Source: Pseudomonas monsensis
Lineage (GTDB): Bacteria; Pseudomonadota; Gammaproteobacteria; Pseudomonadales; Pseudomonadaceae
Length of the DNA: 64,000 bases
Assembly: GCF_014268495.2 (NCBI RefSeq)
Contig: NZ_CP077087.1
Span: 541,001 to 605,000, forward strand
Direction: 5' to 3'
Positions 51,802-60,979 of the stretch are shown here, piece after piece. The notes beneath the pieces are model-generated. The model saw only the letters and a program-made list of their open reading frames with translations, had not been told where the DNA came from and searched no databases. Positions within the stretch are counted from its first letter, which is position 1; every line of letters begins with the position of its first letter. The position numbers were made by a program, and so were the translations under genes.

Positions 51802-53193
51802 ATGAGCAGTACCCCAAGCTCCAATGGCCTCGAACAGGGGCTCAAACCGCGTCATGTGACCATGTTGTCGATCGCCGGTGTAATCGGCGCCGGTCTGTTC
51901 GTTGGCTCCGGCCACGCCATCGCTGCCGCCGGCCCTGCCGTGCTGCTGGCCTACGCTGCCGCCGGCACCCTGGTGGTGCTGGTGATGCGCATGCTCGGTG
52001 AAATGGCCGTTGCCTCGCCGGACACTGGCTCCTTCTCGACGTACGCCGACCGTGCCATCGGGCACTGGGCCGGTTTCACCATCGGCTGGCTGTACTGGTG
52101 GTTCTGGGTGTTGGTGATTCCACTGGAAGCCAACGCCGCCGCGACCATCCTCCATGCATGGTTCCCGGGCGTAGGTATCTGGGCGTTCGCGCTGGTCATC
52201 ACCCTGCTGCTGACCATCACCAACCTGTTCAGTGTGAAGAATTACGGCGAGTTCGAATTCTGGTTTGCCCTGATCAAAGTGCTGGCGATCATCGGCTTCA
52301 TCATCCTCGGTCTGGCGGCGATCTTCGGCTACTTGCCGAACAGCCAGGTCAGCGGTGTTTCGCATCTGTTCGACTCCGGCGGCTTCCTGCCTAACGGGAT
52401 GGGCGCGGTACTGGGCGCGATCCTGACTACCATGTTCTCGTTCATGGGTACCGAAATCGTGACCATCGCGGCCGCGGAGTCGAAGAACCCGGGCAAGCAG
52501 ATCTCCAAGGCCACCAACTCGGTGATCTGGCGGATCGGTCTGTTCTACCTCGTGTCGATCTTCATCGTCGTGGCCCTGGTGCCGTGGAACGATCCTACGC
52601 TGGCTAACCTGGGCTCCTACCAGACTGTGCTTGAGCGTATGGGCATCCCGAACGCCAAGATGATCGTCGACATCGTGGTGCTGGTTGCTGTAACCAGTTG
52701 CCTGAACTCGGCGCTGTACACCTCGTCGCGGATGCTGTTCTCCCTCGGCAAGCGTGGCGACGCCCCGGCCATGTCGACCCGCACCAATAAAAGCGGTACG
52801 CCTTACTGGGCGGTCATGCTGTCCACTGGCGCAGCGTTCCTCTGCACCTTCGCCAACTATGTGGCACCGGCTGCGGTGTTCGAGTTCCTGCTGGCCAGTT
52901 CCGGCGCCATTGCGCTGCTGGTGTACCTGGTGATCGCGTTCTCGCAACTGCGTATGCGCAAACAGCGCATGGCCCGTGGCGAGAAAATCGTTTTCAGCAT
53001 GTGGCTGTTCCCAGGCCTGACCTACGCGGTGATCATCTTCATCGTCGCGGCCCTGACCATCATGCTGTTCCAGGAAGCGCACCGCGTGGAAATCCTCGCG
53101 ACCGGCCTGCTGAGCCTGTTGGTGGTGGCTGCCGGCCTGCTGGTAGCCCGCCGTCGCAAGCTGGAAAAACGTGGTGCGGTGGTGCTCAACTGA
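51802..53193 (+). CDS. gabP: Amino-acid permease, GabP-like
   Basis: 463 residues from the ATG at 51802, close to E. coli GabP (466). APC family with 12 membrane segments, the conserved start RHVTMLSIAGVIGAGLFVGSG, EMAVASPDTGSFSTYADRAI and MFSFMGTEIVTIAAAESKNP. Best guess is 4-aminobutyrate uptake, though related permeases carry other amino acids and no gab genes are adjacent. A terminator follows. Confidence 0.8.
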   Translation: MSSTPSSNGLEQGLKPRHVTMLSIAGVIGAGLFVGSGHAIAAAGPAVLLAYAAAGTLVVLVMRMLGEMAVASPDTGSFSTYADRAIGHWAGFTIGWLYWWFWVLVIPLEANAAATILHAWFPGVGIWAFALVITLLLTITNLFSVKNYGEFEFWFALIKVLAIIGFIILGLAAIFGYLPNSQVSGVSHLFDSGGFLPNGMGAVLGAILTTMFSFMGTEIVTIAAAESKNPGKQISKATNSVIWRIGLFYLVSIFIVVALVPWNDPTLANLGSYQTVLERMGIPNAKMIVDIVVLVAVTSCLNSALYTSSRMLFSLGKRGDAPAMSTRTNKSGTPYWAVMLSTGAAFLCTFANYVAPAAVFEFLLASSGAIALLVYLVIAFSQLRMRKQRMARGEKIVFSMWLFPGLTYAVIIFIVAALTIMLFQEAHRVEILATGLLSLLVVAAGLLVARRRKLEKRGAVVLN

Positions 53194-53210
53194 TCCGTAG
53201 CGCGTAATGC

Positions 53211-53247
53211 AAAACGGCCGCTGTCAGTGATGACTAGCGGCCGTTTT
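53211..53247. terminator. Intrinsic terminator after the permease gene
   Basis: AACGGCCGCT pairs with AGCGGCCGTT, followed by T; an inner GTCA/TGAC stem extends it. It also faces the convergent gene at 53264. Confidence 0.88.
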
Positions 53248-53263
53248 TGTTTGGCAGCGGGGT

Positions 53264-53716
53264 TTATTCGCTCTTGTCTTCCTGCGTGTCCATCGACTTG
53301 CCATAAGTATCCAGCGCAACCCCGAAATCGGTGATGAACTGCGGCTCGCTCAGCCAGGCCTGGGCGGTTTCGATGTCCATGCCGTCGGCCCACATGCGGT
53401 AGTCGATCAGCATGTCGGCGGCCAGGTGGGTGGCGGCCATACCTTCGTTTTCAGCGTTTTCCATGTCCAGCAGTTCTGGATGGTCAACGATGATGAACGC
53501 CAGTTCACGCAGCAGCGTCAGCAGCATCTCGTTGCGGCTGACGGCTTCGGCGTCGCGCATTTTGCTGAACATTGCCAGGGTGTAATCCGGGATCGGCTCG
53601 GCGAGGTGGCCGAGATCGTCGTCCTGCTCCAGTGGCTTACGCCCGACCATGCGGATGTGCTTGGCTTTGGCCTTGGCGCGTTTGGCGCGTTTCTGTTGCT
53701 TGTTCAGGGATGCCAT
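53264..53716 (-). CDS. Small protein with basic N terminus, paralogue of next gene
   Basis: 150 residues. Begins MASLNKQQKRAKRAKAKAKH, a lysine/arginine-rich tail that could bind nucleic acid, followed by a helical, acidic domain (LRELAFIIVDHPELLDMENA; AQAWLSEPQFITDFGVALD). Six bases separate it from the preceding gene, which encodes a related protein, so the two arose by tandem duplication and are probably co-transcribed. Function unknown. Confidence 0.75.
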   Translation of the reverse strand: MASLNKQQKRAKRAKAKAKHIRMVGRKPLEQDDDLGHLAEPIPDYTLAMFSKMRDAEAVSRNEMLLTLLRELAFIIVDHPELLDMENAENEGMAATHLAADMLIDYRMWADGMDIETAQAWLSEPQFITDFGVALDTYGKSMDTQEDKSE

Positions 53717-53722
53717 GGGAAC

Positions 53723-54136
53723 TCAGTTCTTCTGTTGGGTTTGTGCGGCGATCGCGTCGGACGCCGCCACATAATCGGCCTGGAAGGCCGGGGATTCGAT
53801 CCAGGCCAGCGCGCCGGCTTCATCGGTTTCTTGCGACCACTGGCGGTACTCGATCAGCGCGGCGAGGATGAAGTCCATCGCGCCTTCTTCGCCTTCCTGC
53901 TCAAAGACCAGCTCCAGCAACGGGTCTTCGAGGAACGCGGTGCACAGGGCTTGCTGGCTGATCTTCTCGGCGTCGATCATTTTCTTGAACAGCTCGGTCA
54001 GGTCCACCGATTCGAAGTCGATGCGATCGTCGTTCGGGTCCAGTTCCACCGGCGCTTCGGCGCGTTTGGTGCGGTTCTGCTTGGCCTTGGTCTTGGCCCG
54101 GGCGGCGCGTTTTTGCTGTTTGTTGGCGGAGGCCAT
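53723..54136 (-). CDS. Small protein with basic N terminus, paralogue of previous gene
   Basis: 137 residues, begins MASANKQQKRAARAKTKAKQ, matching the neighbour at 14 of 20 positions or so; the middle (EKISQQALCTAFLEDPLLEL) and the end (GALAWIESPAFQADYVAASD) align with the neighbour's equivalent blocks. No cysteine clusters or membrane segments. Unknown role. It is the upstream member of the pair and starts 29 bases after the hydrolase gene stop. Confidence 0.75.
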   Translation of the reverse strand: MASANKQQKRAARAKTKAKQNRTKRAEAPVELDPNDDRIDFESVDLTELFKKMIDAEKISQQALCTAFLEDPLLELVFEQEGEEGAMDFILAALIEYRQWSQETDEAGALAWIESPAFQADYVAASDAIAAQTQQKN

Positions 54137-54164
54137 GGTGTGTTCCGTCGTGCGTTGAAAGGGC

Positions 54165-55139
54165 TCAGCTGCGCGGCACAGTCCGCCCGGGTGTGTCGGG
54201 GGCCAGTGCGCCGGTGTGCAGCCAGGTCAGAGCGATGGGCCATAGTGTGGCTTGGTATGCGCTGCGAAAAAAGGCGAAATGTCCGACTTGTTGTTCGCCG
54301 ATGTCCTGCGGCTCGATGCGCAGGTGGGTTTTCGGTGCGTTGCTGAAGCAGGCGAGCAGGCGTTCGATGGCTGCAATGGTGCCGTAAGGATCATCGCTGA
54401 TGCTGATTGCCAGGGTCTGGGCGCGAACGTTGGCGAAGGGCAGGCTGCCGGCTTTCTTCATGAGCGCCCGGCCGCTTGGACGCCGCTCATATTGTGCGGT
54501 GGGCGTGCTCCAGTCGCGCACGACACCGGCGGGCGTGTCTTCCAGCCAGCCGAGGCGTTTGCCGGGAAAGTAACCACAGATCCGCGTCATCAGCGGCATC
54601 AACAGATGCCATTTGCCGAACATCCGCCAACGCTGCTCGGGCGCATAGTCACGCCAGTAAGCGAACTGCGCACCGACCGTCACCAACCGACGAATGACCT
54701 GCCCGGATTCGCCCAGCCCCGCCGCGCAACCGCCAAAACTGTGGCCGACCACGTCGATTGGCTGCCCGGGGAATTCCCGTTGCGCACGCATGAGCATCGC
54801 TTCGAAATCCAGTGCGCCCCAATCGGTCCACGACGCCTGCAGCCCTTTTAGCGAGTCGGGCCGTGATTCGCCGATGCCGCGGTAGTCGTAGATGATCACG
54901 TCGAACCCATTGCCGAACAAATAGGCTGCGAAGCGTGAGTAGTGGCGACAGCGCACCGAAGTGGCCGCGTTGATGATGACCGCCGGGCGCTGGATATCAG
55001 GCAACGCCTGACGCCATGTGAAACCGCCAAGTACAAAGCCGTCGGCGGCGGCTTCCTTGAAGGGCTCACCTTGCACTGCCGTCGAAGTCGGCGACGTTGA
55101 CTGACTGTGTTGCATCGCGGGCGTGTCCTGACAGCTCAT
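54165..55139 (-). CDS. Alpha/beta hydrolase
   Basis: 324 residues from the ATG at 55139, with AAGG at a fair distance; an ATG at 55169 is also in frame. Alpha/beta-hydrolase fold with YDYRGIGESRPDSL and the nucleophile elbow GHSFGGCAAG, plus a late histidine in VGHFAFFR. It looks like the serine aminopeptidase/YheT-like group, but the substrate is unknown. Same direction as the two small paralogues. Confidence 0.8.
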   Translation of the reverse strand: MSCQDTPAMQHSQSTSPTSTAVQGEPFKEAAADGFVLGGFTWRQALPDIQRPAVIINAATSVRCRHYSRFAAYLFGNGFDVIIYDYRGIGESRPDSLKGLQASWTDWGALDFEAMLMRAQREFPGQPIDVVGHSFGGCAAGLGESGQVIRRLVTVGAQFAYWRDYAPEQRWRMFGKWHLLMPLMTRICGYFPGKRLGWLEDTPAGVVRDWSTPTAQYERRPSGRALMKKAGSLPFANVRAQTLAISISDDPYGTIAAIERLLACFSNAPKTHLRIEPQDIGEQQVGHFAFFRSAYQATLWPIALTWLHTGALAPDTPGRTVPRS

Positions 55140-55199
55140 GACGCTCGACCTTGGCGGGTAAGTTGCCAACGATAGTCCGCACAGCGTGCGGGAACAATT

Positions 55200-56258
55200 C
55201 TATTCAGTGGATTGAGTGAGCATGCGTTCTTCGATCAAAGCCTGTTCGCGATTGAGTTCGGCGCGTAACTCTTCCTCACTCGGCAGTATCGTCTTGTAAC
55301 TGCTGGCGAACAGTTGCTCATTGCCCTTGAGCATTGAATAGCGCGCCACGGAGTCGCTGCTTTCGGCACACAGAATAATCCCGACGGTCGGTTTGTCACC
55401 CTCGCTGCGCTTGAGCTCGTCGTACATGCGCACATACATGTCCATCTGTCCGACATCGCGGGCGCTGAGCTTGCCGCGTTTGAGGTCGATGATCACAAAG
55501 CATTTGAGCAGGTAGTTGTAGAACACCAGGTCGATATACAGATCGACGCCATCGGTACTGATGCGTTGCTGGCGAGCGACAAAGGAAAAGCCTTTGCCCA
55601 GCTCCAGAAGAAAGCCTTGCAGGTGGTCGATCAAGGCTTGTTCAAGACCACTTTCCCTGACCTTGCCCGCCGAGGGTAGACCGAGAAACTCGAGCATGAC
55701 CGGATCACGAATGAATTCCCGTGGTGTGCATTTCATTGCTGCGATGTGGGTGCAGGCTTCTTCAATCACATCGGCCTTGTCCGGACTCATGAGAAGCCGC
55801 TCGTAGTAGAGCGTGAGAATCTGGCGATCGAGGGCGCGGCTGGACCAGTTGAGGTTGGCGCATTCTTCCATGTACCAATGGCGCGCTTTTTCATTTGCAA
55901 CCCGTAACAGCCGCCGATAGTGGCTCCAGCTCAATTCGGAACGCACTGTGTTCCAAATTGGAAACAACTGATAAAAGCCGCGCATATAGCGCAGATTTCG
56001 ATCATCAAAGCCCTTCCCGAACTGCGCCGTCAGATCCTTCGCCAACAGGGCCAGCAACTGCTTGCCATAGCCTGCCCGCTGCGCGCCCTGCTGTTCGAAT
56101 TCGACGATATGCCGGCCAATCTGCCAGCAGGTCTGGACTTGAATCGTGTCGACGGCACGCAGCACTTTTTGCCGCGCCTGGCGAATCAGTTCGCCCAACT
56201 CCCCCAGCAACGAATCGATTTTCGGGTCTTGCGTGTCAGCAGGTTTCAGCTGGCTCAT
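55200..56258 (-). CDS. YhcG/DUF1016 PD-(D/E)XK nuclease
   Basis: 352 residues from the ATG at 56258, with GGAAG eight bases ahead; a longer frame runs to 56432 without a site. N-terminal DUF1016 helical domain (IDSLLGELGELIRQARQKVL; GFDDRNLRYMRGFYQLFP) and a C-terminal nuclease domain with DGVDLYIDLVFYNYLLKCFV and IIDLKRGKL, the D...DxK core. Such proteins are often near defence or mobile loci. Here no partner gene is seen. Confidence 0.87.
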   Translation of the reverse strand: MSQLKPADTQDPKIDSLLGELGELIRQARQKVLRAVDTIQVQTCWQIGRHIVEFEQQGAQRAGYGKQLLALLAKDLTAQFGKGFDDRNLRYMRGFYQLFPIWNTVRSELSWSHYRRLLRVANEKARHWYMEECANLNWSSRALDRQILTLYYERLLMSPDKADVIEEACTHIAAMKCTPREFIRDPVMLEFLGLPSAGKVRESGLEQALIDHLQGFLLELGKGFSFVARQQRISTDGVDLYIDLVFYNYLLKCFVIIDLKRGKLSARDVGQMDMYVRMYDELKRSEGDKPTVGIILCAESSDSVARYSMLKGNEQLFASSYKTILPSEEELRAELNREQALIEERMLTQSTE

Positions 56259-56518
56259 CGGATCTTCCGCATTGTTGAAAACAGACGCAAAAGGATGCCA
56301 AGCGTCGCCGCGCAGGTATGTCGGGCAACACGGGTGATCTCGGAAGGAAGACGGGACGGCTGTTGCAGGACGTTGCAGTTGAAAGCCTCGTCGAATGGCA
56401 ATGGTCTGTAGTCCTTTTCGTACATGCGCCAAGTGCCAATCAATCTAAAACAGCCACGAATACACAAAATCTAAAAGGCGTAACGGTTGGGTTCTACAGG
56501 AACCCGGGAGTCGTCATC

Positions 56519-56968
56519 ATGAAACGCGTTCTTTCATTCATGCTGCCCATCGCCGCGCTGGCTGCACTTTTGTTTCCGGTGATGTTGCAGGCCGCCAGTC
56601 TCGAGCCCATCGACAGCGCGGGTGTGCAGGTTCAGCAGCAACAACAGAGTGGTATCCATTATCTGGCCGGCGGCATCGGTGAAGATGAGGCGAAGGCCAT
56701 ACAGCAGACCCAAGGCTACAACCTGCACATGACCTTTGCCGTCGGTGCGCAGGACGAGTACACCGCCGACGTCGATGTCACAATTCAAAAGGCGCCGGGG
56801 CAAACCGTACTGACCCTCAGTCAGACCGGCCCGCTGGTGTATGTGCAATTGCCACCCGGCAAATACACCGTGGTGGCCACGCGTAAGGGCGAGACCCGGC
56901 GCGATGTCACCGATGTCGGCGGCGCTGCTGCGCGCAATCTGGTGTTCCACTGGAACGACAACAGCTAG
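56519..56968 (+). CDS. Secreted beta-rich protein
   Basis: 149 residues from the ATG at 56519 with GGGAG nine bases ahead. Signal peptide MKRVLSFMLPIAALAALLFP, likely cut after LQAA. The mature part is a beta-sandwich reminiscent of carboxypeptidase regulatory-like domains (QTVLTLSQTGPLVYVQLPPG, then KYTVVATRKG). Likely periplasmic; role unknown. It ends four bases inside the convergent gene. Confidence 0.75.
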   Translation: MKRVLSFMLPIAALAALLFPVMLQAASLEPIDSAGVQVQQQQQSGIHYLAGGIGEDEAKAIQQTQGYNLHMTFAVGAQDEYTADVDVTIQKAPGQTVLTLSQTGPLVYVQLPPGKYTVVATRKGETRRDVTDVGGAAARNLVFHWNDNS

Positions 56969-57312
56969 TGCGTTTTGACCTTGCGCTTTGCCGGGGCTGC
57001 AGGCCGGGATAGCCGTGTGATCCAGTACCATCCCGGCCCTGCGGCCAGAAGCAGCAGGGCGAAGAGTCCCTGCCAGACCATGTGAAACCAATACAGGCGC
57101 GGTTGGGTCGCGAGGGTGTAGGTCATGGCCGGCCCGCCGCGGTTGATCAGGGTGATGGAGCCTTGCACCAGCCCCTCGATAACCAGATAAGCCAGCAGCC
57201 CACCGAGACCTGTCAGAAACACGCTGAACAGGATCGTCAGGCACTTCGACAGGTGGCTTTCGCGATAGGGTGGCGGGTGAGGCAGGACTACGCGGCGTCG
57301 TTTCTGGTTCAT
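56965..57312 (-). CDS. Small membrane protein
   Basis: 115 residues from the ATG at 57312; a longer frame reaches 57396. Two membrane segments (LTILFSVFLTGLGGLLAYLV; MVWQGLFALLLLAAGPGWYW) and basic ends (MNQKRRRVVLPHPPPYRESH; APAKRKVKTH). No family recognised. Convergent with the secreted protein gene with a four-base overlap of stops. Confidence 0.6.
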   Translation of the reverse strand: MNQKRRRVVLPHPPPYRESHLSKCLTILFSVFLTGLGGLLAYLVIEGLVQGSITLINRGGPAMTYTLATQPRLYWFHMVWQGLFALLLLAAGPGWYWITRLSRPAAPAKRKVKTH

Positions 57313-57414
57313 CAGCAGATGACCCTCTTCCGTAAGGGGCGGCCAAGGTAGCGCGGATCGCGTTTGATCGAAAGGCACTGAGATCGACGAGATCACACGT
57401 GCCGCCGCTCAGGC

Positions 57415-58893
57415 TCAGGAGAGCACAGTGTCCTCGCGTGCCTGAGCCAGTGGCAGACGCCCGCTCGGCTGCTCGCCGGCAAGATGCGCGCATTCGGCGA
57501 TCACCGCGAGAATCTGCATCACCCCCGGCGACAGCGTGGTGCCCAGGCAAATGCGCAGCCCTGTGGAAGGATGCCCGTCGGCGAAAAAGATCCCGCTGCC
57601 GGCAACGTGACAACCGCGCTCGCTGGCCAGCCGCTCCAGTGCCGCCATGTCGGTGTGCCCGGGCAGCTTGATCCAGTGAATGAACCCGCCACGCGGCGGC
57701 ACGTAGACGGTTCCCGCAGGAAAGTCGCTGCGCACCAGCCCTTCGACATGGTTGGCCAGTGAGGACAGTTGCGACCGCAGCCGCGCGCAATGTTCTTCCA
57801 TGTAGCCGCGGCCGATAAATTCATTGAGGACATTTTGCGCAAGGCTGGACACCGCCAGGTTGCGCGAAAACATTTGCGCGAGGATGGCCTCCCGATACTT
57901 GCCCGCCACACACCAGCCGACGCGATAACCCGGGGCGATGGTCTTCGAAAAGGACGAGCAGTAAATCGTCTGGCCGCTGCTGTCGTAGCTCTTGATCGCG
58001 CGCGGGCGCTCTGCTTCGGGCACCAGATCGAAAAAGATATCGTCTTCGATAATCGGCACATCGGCTTCGCGAGCGACTTGTGACAATCGGGCACGGGTCT
58101 CGTCGGGCATGATGAAACCGCGTGGATTTTGCAGGGTCGGGTTGAGAAAGATCACCGACACCTTTTTCTGTTTCAGCGCTTCTTCGAGGTGATCGACATC
58201 GATGCCCGACTGGCCGTGGGTGCGAATCGGCAAGGCGCGCATGCCCAGACGCTCGATGGTTTGCAGAATGCCGTAATAGGTCGGGGTTTCGATGGCGACC
58301 GTCGCGCCTCGTGATGCGACGGCTTCGAGTGCCAGTTCCAGGGCAATGGTGTCGCCGGAAGTCACGAGCACATCGTCCGGCCCGCAGACGACGCCACGGG
58401 TCAGCATCAGTCCGGCGATGCGTCGACGTAATGCAGGCAGGCCGGGAGGTGCAACCAGCCCGGTCAGCGAGTTGTCAGCCTTGGCGGCCAGTACGGAGAG
58501 GCACTTGTTCAGCAGTACATGAGGCGTGAGGTCGCTGTGCAGGACCGCAGAGCTCAACGATGCGGTGGTGCGCGAGGCCGCTTGGGACAGCATCGCGACG
58601 ACTGCATGGTTGACGTTGACGGTGACGCTGGAGAAATCGAAACCGGCAGCCGGTTTGGCCTGCCCGGACGCCGAGACGAAATAGCCGACACGCGCAACCG
58701 TTGTCACATAGGCATCGGCCTCCAGATCGGCCAGCGCGCGTTGAACGGTGGTGATACTGGTTTCAAACATCCGCGCCAGGGTGCGGATTGACGGCAGTTT
58801 CGATTCGGCTGCCCAGTCACCACTGTCGATCTGGCGAATGATCCAGTCCTTGACTATTCGCCAGCGCTTGTCCGGTAAATCAAACCTGTCCAT
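57415..58893 (-). CDS. MocR-type GntR/aminotransferase regulator
   Basis: 492 residues. GntR helix-turn-helix at the N terminus (LPSIRTLARMFETSITTVQR) followed by a class I aminotransferase domain with TPTYYGILQTIERLG, NPTLQNPRGFIMP and the PLP lysine in SSFSKTIAPGYRVGW. MocR proteins sense amino acids or PLP-linked metabolites. It is the last gene of the sbnAB-containing cluster, 29 bases after the permease gene, and is the obvious candidate to control it. Confidence 0.9.
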   Translation of the reverse strand: MDRFDLPDKRWRIVKDWIIRQIDSGDWAAESKLPSIRTLARMFETSITTVQRALADLEADAYVTTVARVGYFVSASGQAKPAAGFDFSSVTVNVNHAVVAMLSQAASRTTASLSSAVLHSDLTPHVLLNKCLSVLAAKADNSLTGLVAPPGLPALRRRIAGLMLTRGVVCGPDDVLVTSGDTIALELALEAVASRGATVAIETPTYYGILQTIERLGMRALPIRTHGQSGIDVDHLEEALKQKKVSVIFLNPTLQNPRGFIMPDETRARLSQVAREADVPIIEDDIFFDLVPEAERPRAIKSYDSSGQTIYCSSFSKTIAPGYRVGWCVAGKYREAILAQMFSRNLAVSSLAQNVLNEFIGRGYMEEHCARLRSQLSSLANHVEGLVRSDFPAGTVYVPPRGGFIHWIKLPGHTDMAALERLASERGCHVAGSGIFFADGHPSTGLRICLGTTLSPGVMQILAVIAECAHLAGEQPSGRLPLAQAREDTVLS

Positions 58894-58922
58894 AAGTTCT
58901 CTTGGTCATTTCTGGAAACACT

Positions 58923-60347
58923 TCACAGAAAGTAAAGTAAAACGACCCCCGTTGCAGCAACAATGACGATGTTCAGCACAACCAGTCCGAAGGCGAAGCG
59001 GATCAGGCTGTGTTCCTCCTGGCGGTTGGCGCCTGCCAGCCCGGTGATCAGCGACAGAATCGAAAGCGAGCCCAGCGCACCATGGCCGGCGGCGCTGTTG
59101 ACCATCGCCGCGAGCCACGCGCCGTGTTCACTGGTCAATGCCGCGATGGACGGCATTACGAGGGTGTTGCCACCGACGTTGGAGCCGGTGACGTAGCCGG
59201 CAATCCCCGCGAGCAAGGCAATGGTCGGTGCCAGGGAAATCCCCGACAGCGATTGCAAGGTGCGCTGCGCCTCGACCAGAAACCCGGCGTTGACCATCAC
59301 CTGGGAAAGCAGCAGGAACAGGAAAATCGTCGTCACCGGAAATTTCGCCCGGTTGAACAGAGCACGCCACGGGAAACCGTTAGCAGCGCTTTGTTTGCTG
59401 GCCATCAACAAGGTGACGATCAGCAGCGCCAGTCCTGGCGATGCCAAGGGTTTCCACGACACGTGCTCGCCCTTGATGATCCACAGCGCATCCCAGCCGG
59501 ACAGCACGAACACCGCACGGGACGCGACGATGACGCCGAGCAGGGCCAGATACGGCCAGGCCGCACTTGGCCAGCGCACCAGTTTGCCGCGCTGCGAGAA
59601 CGAGATACCGAGGCCGACGCACGCGACCGTCAGCCCTGCCAGCACGCCGGAGACTTCCGGGCCGACCCACAGGTTGATCGAGTACAGCACGGCGATGAAC
59701 AGCGCCGTCACCAGCAGCAACCCGAGCCACGGTGCCACGCTGCGGATGCCGGCCTGCCACAGGGCGATGGCGGCCAGGCAGAGGAACACCGGCGCACTGA
59801 TCAGGGCCGAGTGGCTGCCGAGCGTTTCCGCGGGCAAGTGCGCCAGCAGTCCACCGATTACCGTCGCCAGGCCAAGGGTGCCCCACGGCATGATGACCAT
59901 CCCGGCCAGGGCGATTTTCATCCCCGCCTGGCGGCTGAACAGGCCCATCAGCAACGGCACGGTGGCGATCAGCGAAACGCCGAAACCGGTCATGGCTTCA
60001 AGCAGCGGTGCCAGGCCGAGGACGATGAAAATGACCTGCGCCGGTGGTGTCCAGCCCAGTTCCTTGACCCAGGCGCCGATGGCCTGGGGTGCACCGCCGC
60101 GCTCGACCAGAATGACGAACGCCAGCCCCGGCACGATCACGCACGCGGTGCTGAGAAACAGAATGGCGGTGTCCTGAAAGATCGCCGAGGTGATGGCCGA
60201 GGAAAACGGCCCGGCAGCGCCCAGCCCCCACAACACGAACACCAGCGCAGCGCCTGCCAGCGCGGCCTGCACCGGTGGCCGGCGGATCACCAGAATCAGC
60301 GCGATTACCAGGCCGATGGGCGACATTTGCAACAAGAGCGAAGTCAT
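58923..60347 (-). CDS. LctP-family (L-lactate permease type) transporter
   Basis: 474 residues, about 12 membrane segments. The LctP signature EAMTGFGVSLIATVPLLMGL is present, and GYVTGSNVGGNTLVMPSIAA near the C terminus. It is shorter than LldP (about 550). Family members carry lactate or glycolate, but sequence does not decide the substrate here; the cluster suggests an organic or amino acid. Lies 17 bases after the glutathione S-transferase gene. Confidence 0.82.
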   Translation of the reverse strand: MTSLLLQMSPIGLVIALILVIRRPPVQAALAGAALVFVLWGLGAAGPFSSAITSAIFQDTAILFLSTACVIVPGLAFVILVERGGAPQAIGAWVKELGWTPPAQVIFIVLGLAPLLEAMTGFGVSLIATVPLLMGLFSRQAGMKIALAGMVIMPWGTLGLATVIGGLLAHLPAETLGSHSALISAPVFLCLAAIALWQAGIRSVAPWLGLLLVTALFIAVLYSINLWVGPEVSGVLAGLTVACVGLGISFSQRGKLVRWPSAAWPYLALLGVIVASRAVFVLSGWDALWIIKGEHVSWKPLASPGLALLIVTLLMASKQSAANGFPWRALFNRAKFPVTTIFLFLLLSQVMVNAGFLVEAQRTLQSLSGISLAPTIALLAGIAGYVTGSNVGGNTLVMPSIAALTSEHGAWLAAMVNSAAGHGALGSLSILSLITGLAGANRQEEHSLIRFAFGLVVLNIVIVAATGVVLLYFL

Positions 60348-60364
60348 ACACAGTTTTCCTTAAC

Positions 60365-60979
60365 TTAATCGTGAGTCTGCCCGCTGTACTCGGTCGCCCG
60401 CATCGACGCCCGCTCACAAAAAGTCTGATACCACTCGTTCAGGCGCGGGTGCGCGCTAAAGTCCGACAGCTCGCGAAAGGCGATCCAGTCGAGGGCGGTC
60501 GCCAGGGCGATGTGGCCGAGGGTGATCGGGCCATTGAGGTCGATGTGCTCCTCGATGAAGCGATAGGCCTCCTTGAGCTTGTAGGCCTGGCCGTCGGCAT
60601 AGGCCGGGTAACGCAAGGCCTGCGGACGGCGCTCGACTTCCCAGCGCAGTTTGATGCCGACATCGCACATGCCTTGCGCCAGGGCCTGCAGACGCAGCGC
60701 CTTGTAGCGCTCGGGGCCGCTCGGCGGGATGAATTTCGGCCCGTCGCTCAGGTCGTCGAGGTATTCGCAAATGACGATGGAGTCAAACAGCGCCGTGTCG
60801 TCCGGCAGCATCAGCACCGGCACTTTGCCCAAGGGGTTGGCCTTGTAGATGGTCGCGTTCGGCGAGGTCGGGCTGGTCTCGTGGTGGATGACCTCAAGGC
60901 TTGAAGCCATCCCCAGTTCGTGGGCAAGCACCAGCACTTTGCGGGCGTAGGGTGAATGCGTCTGGTAGTAAAGTTTCAT
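60365..60979 (-). CDS. Glutathione S-transferase
   Basis: 204 residues. Thioredoxin-like N-terminal domain (MKLYYQTHSPYARKVLVLAH; NPLGKVPVLMLPDDTALFDS) with the serine-containing HSPYARK motif where GSTs activate glutathione, then VICEYLDD and an all-helical C-terminal domain. Overlaps the FAD/NAD(P)-binding gene by four bases, so it is co-translated with the cluster. Confidence 0.88.
   Translation of the reverse strand: MKLYYQTHSPYARKVLVLAHELGMASSLEVIHHETSPTSPNATIYKANPLGKVPVLMLPDDTALFDSIVICEYLDDLSDGPKFIPPSGPERYKALRLQALAQGMCDVGIKLRWEVERRPQALRYPAYADGQAYKLKEAYRFIEEHIDLNGPITLGHIALATALDWIAFRELSDFSAHPRLNEWYQTFCERASMRATEYSGQTHD

Noticed and set aside
51499..53082. 527-codon open frame on the reverse strand
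   Set aside because: It lies opposite the GabP-like gene, has composition typical of antisense GC-rich frames (many H, Q, R, D) and no family motif.
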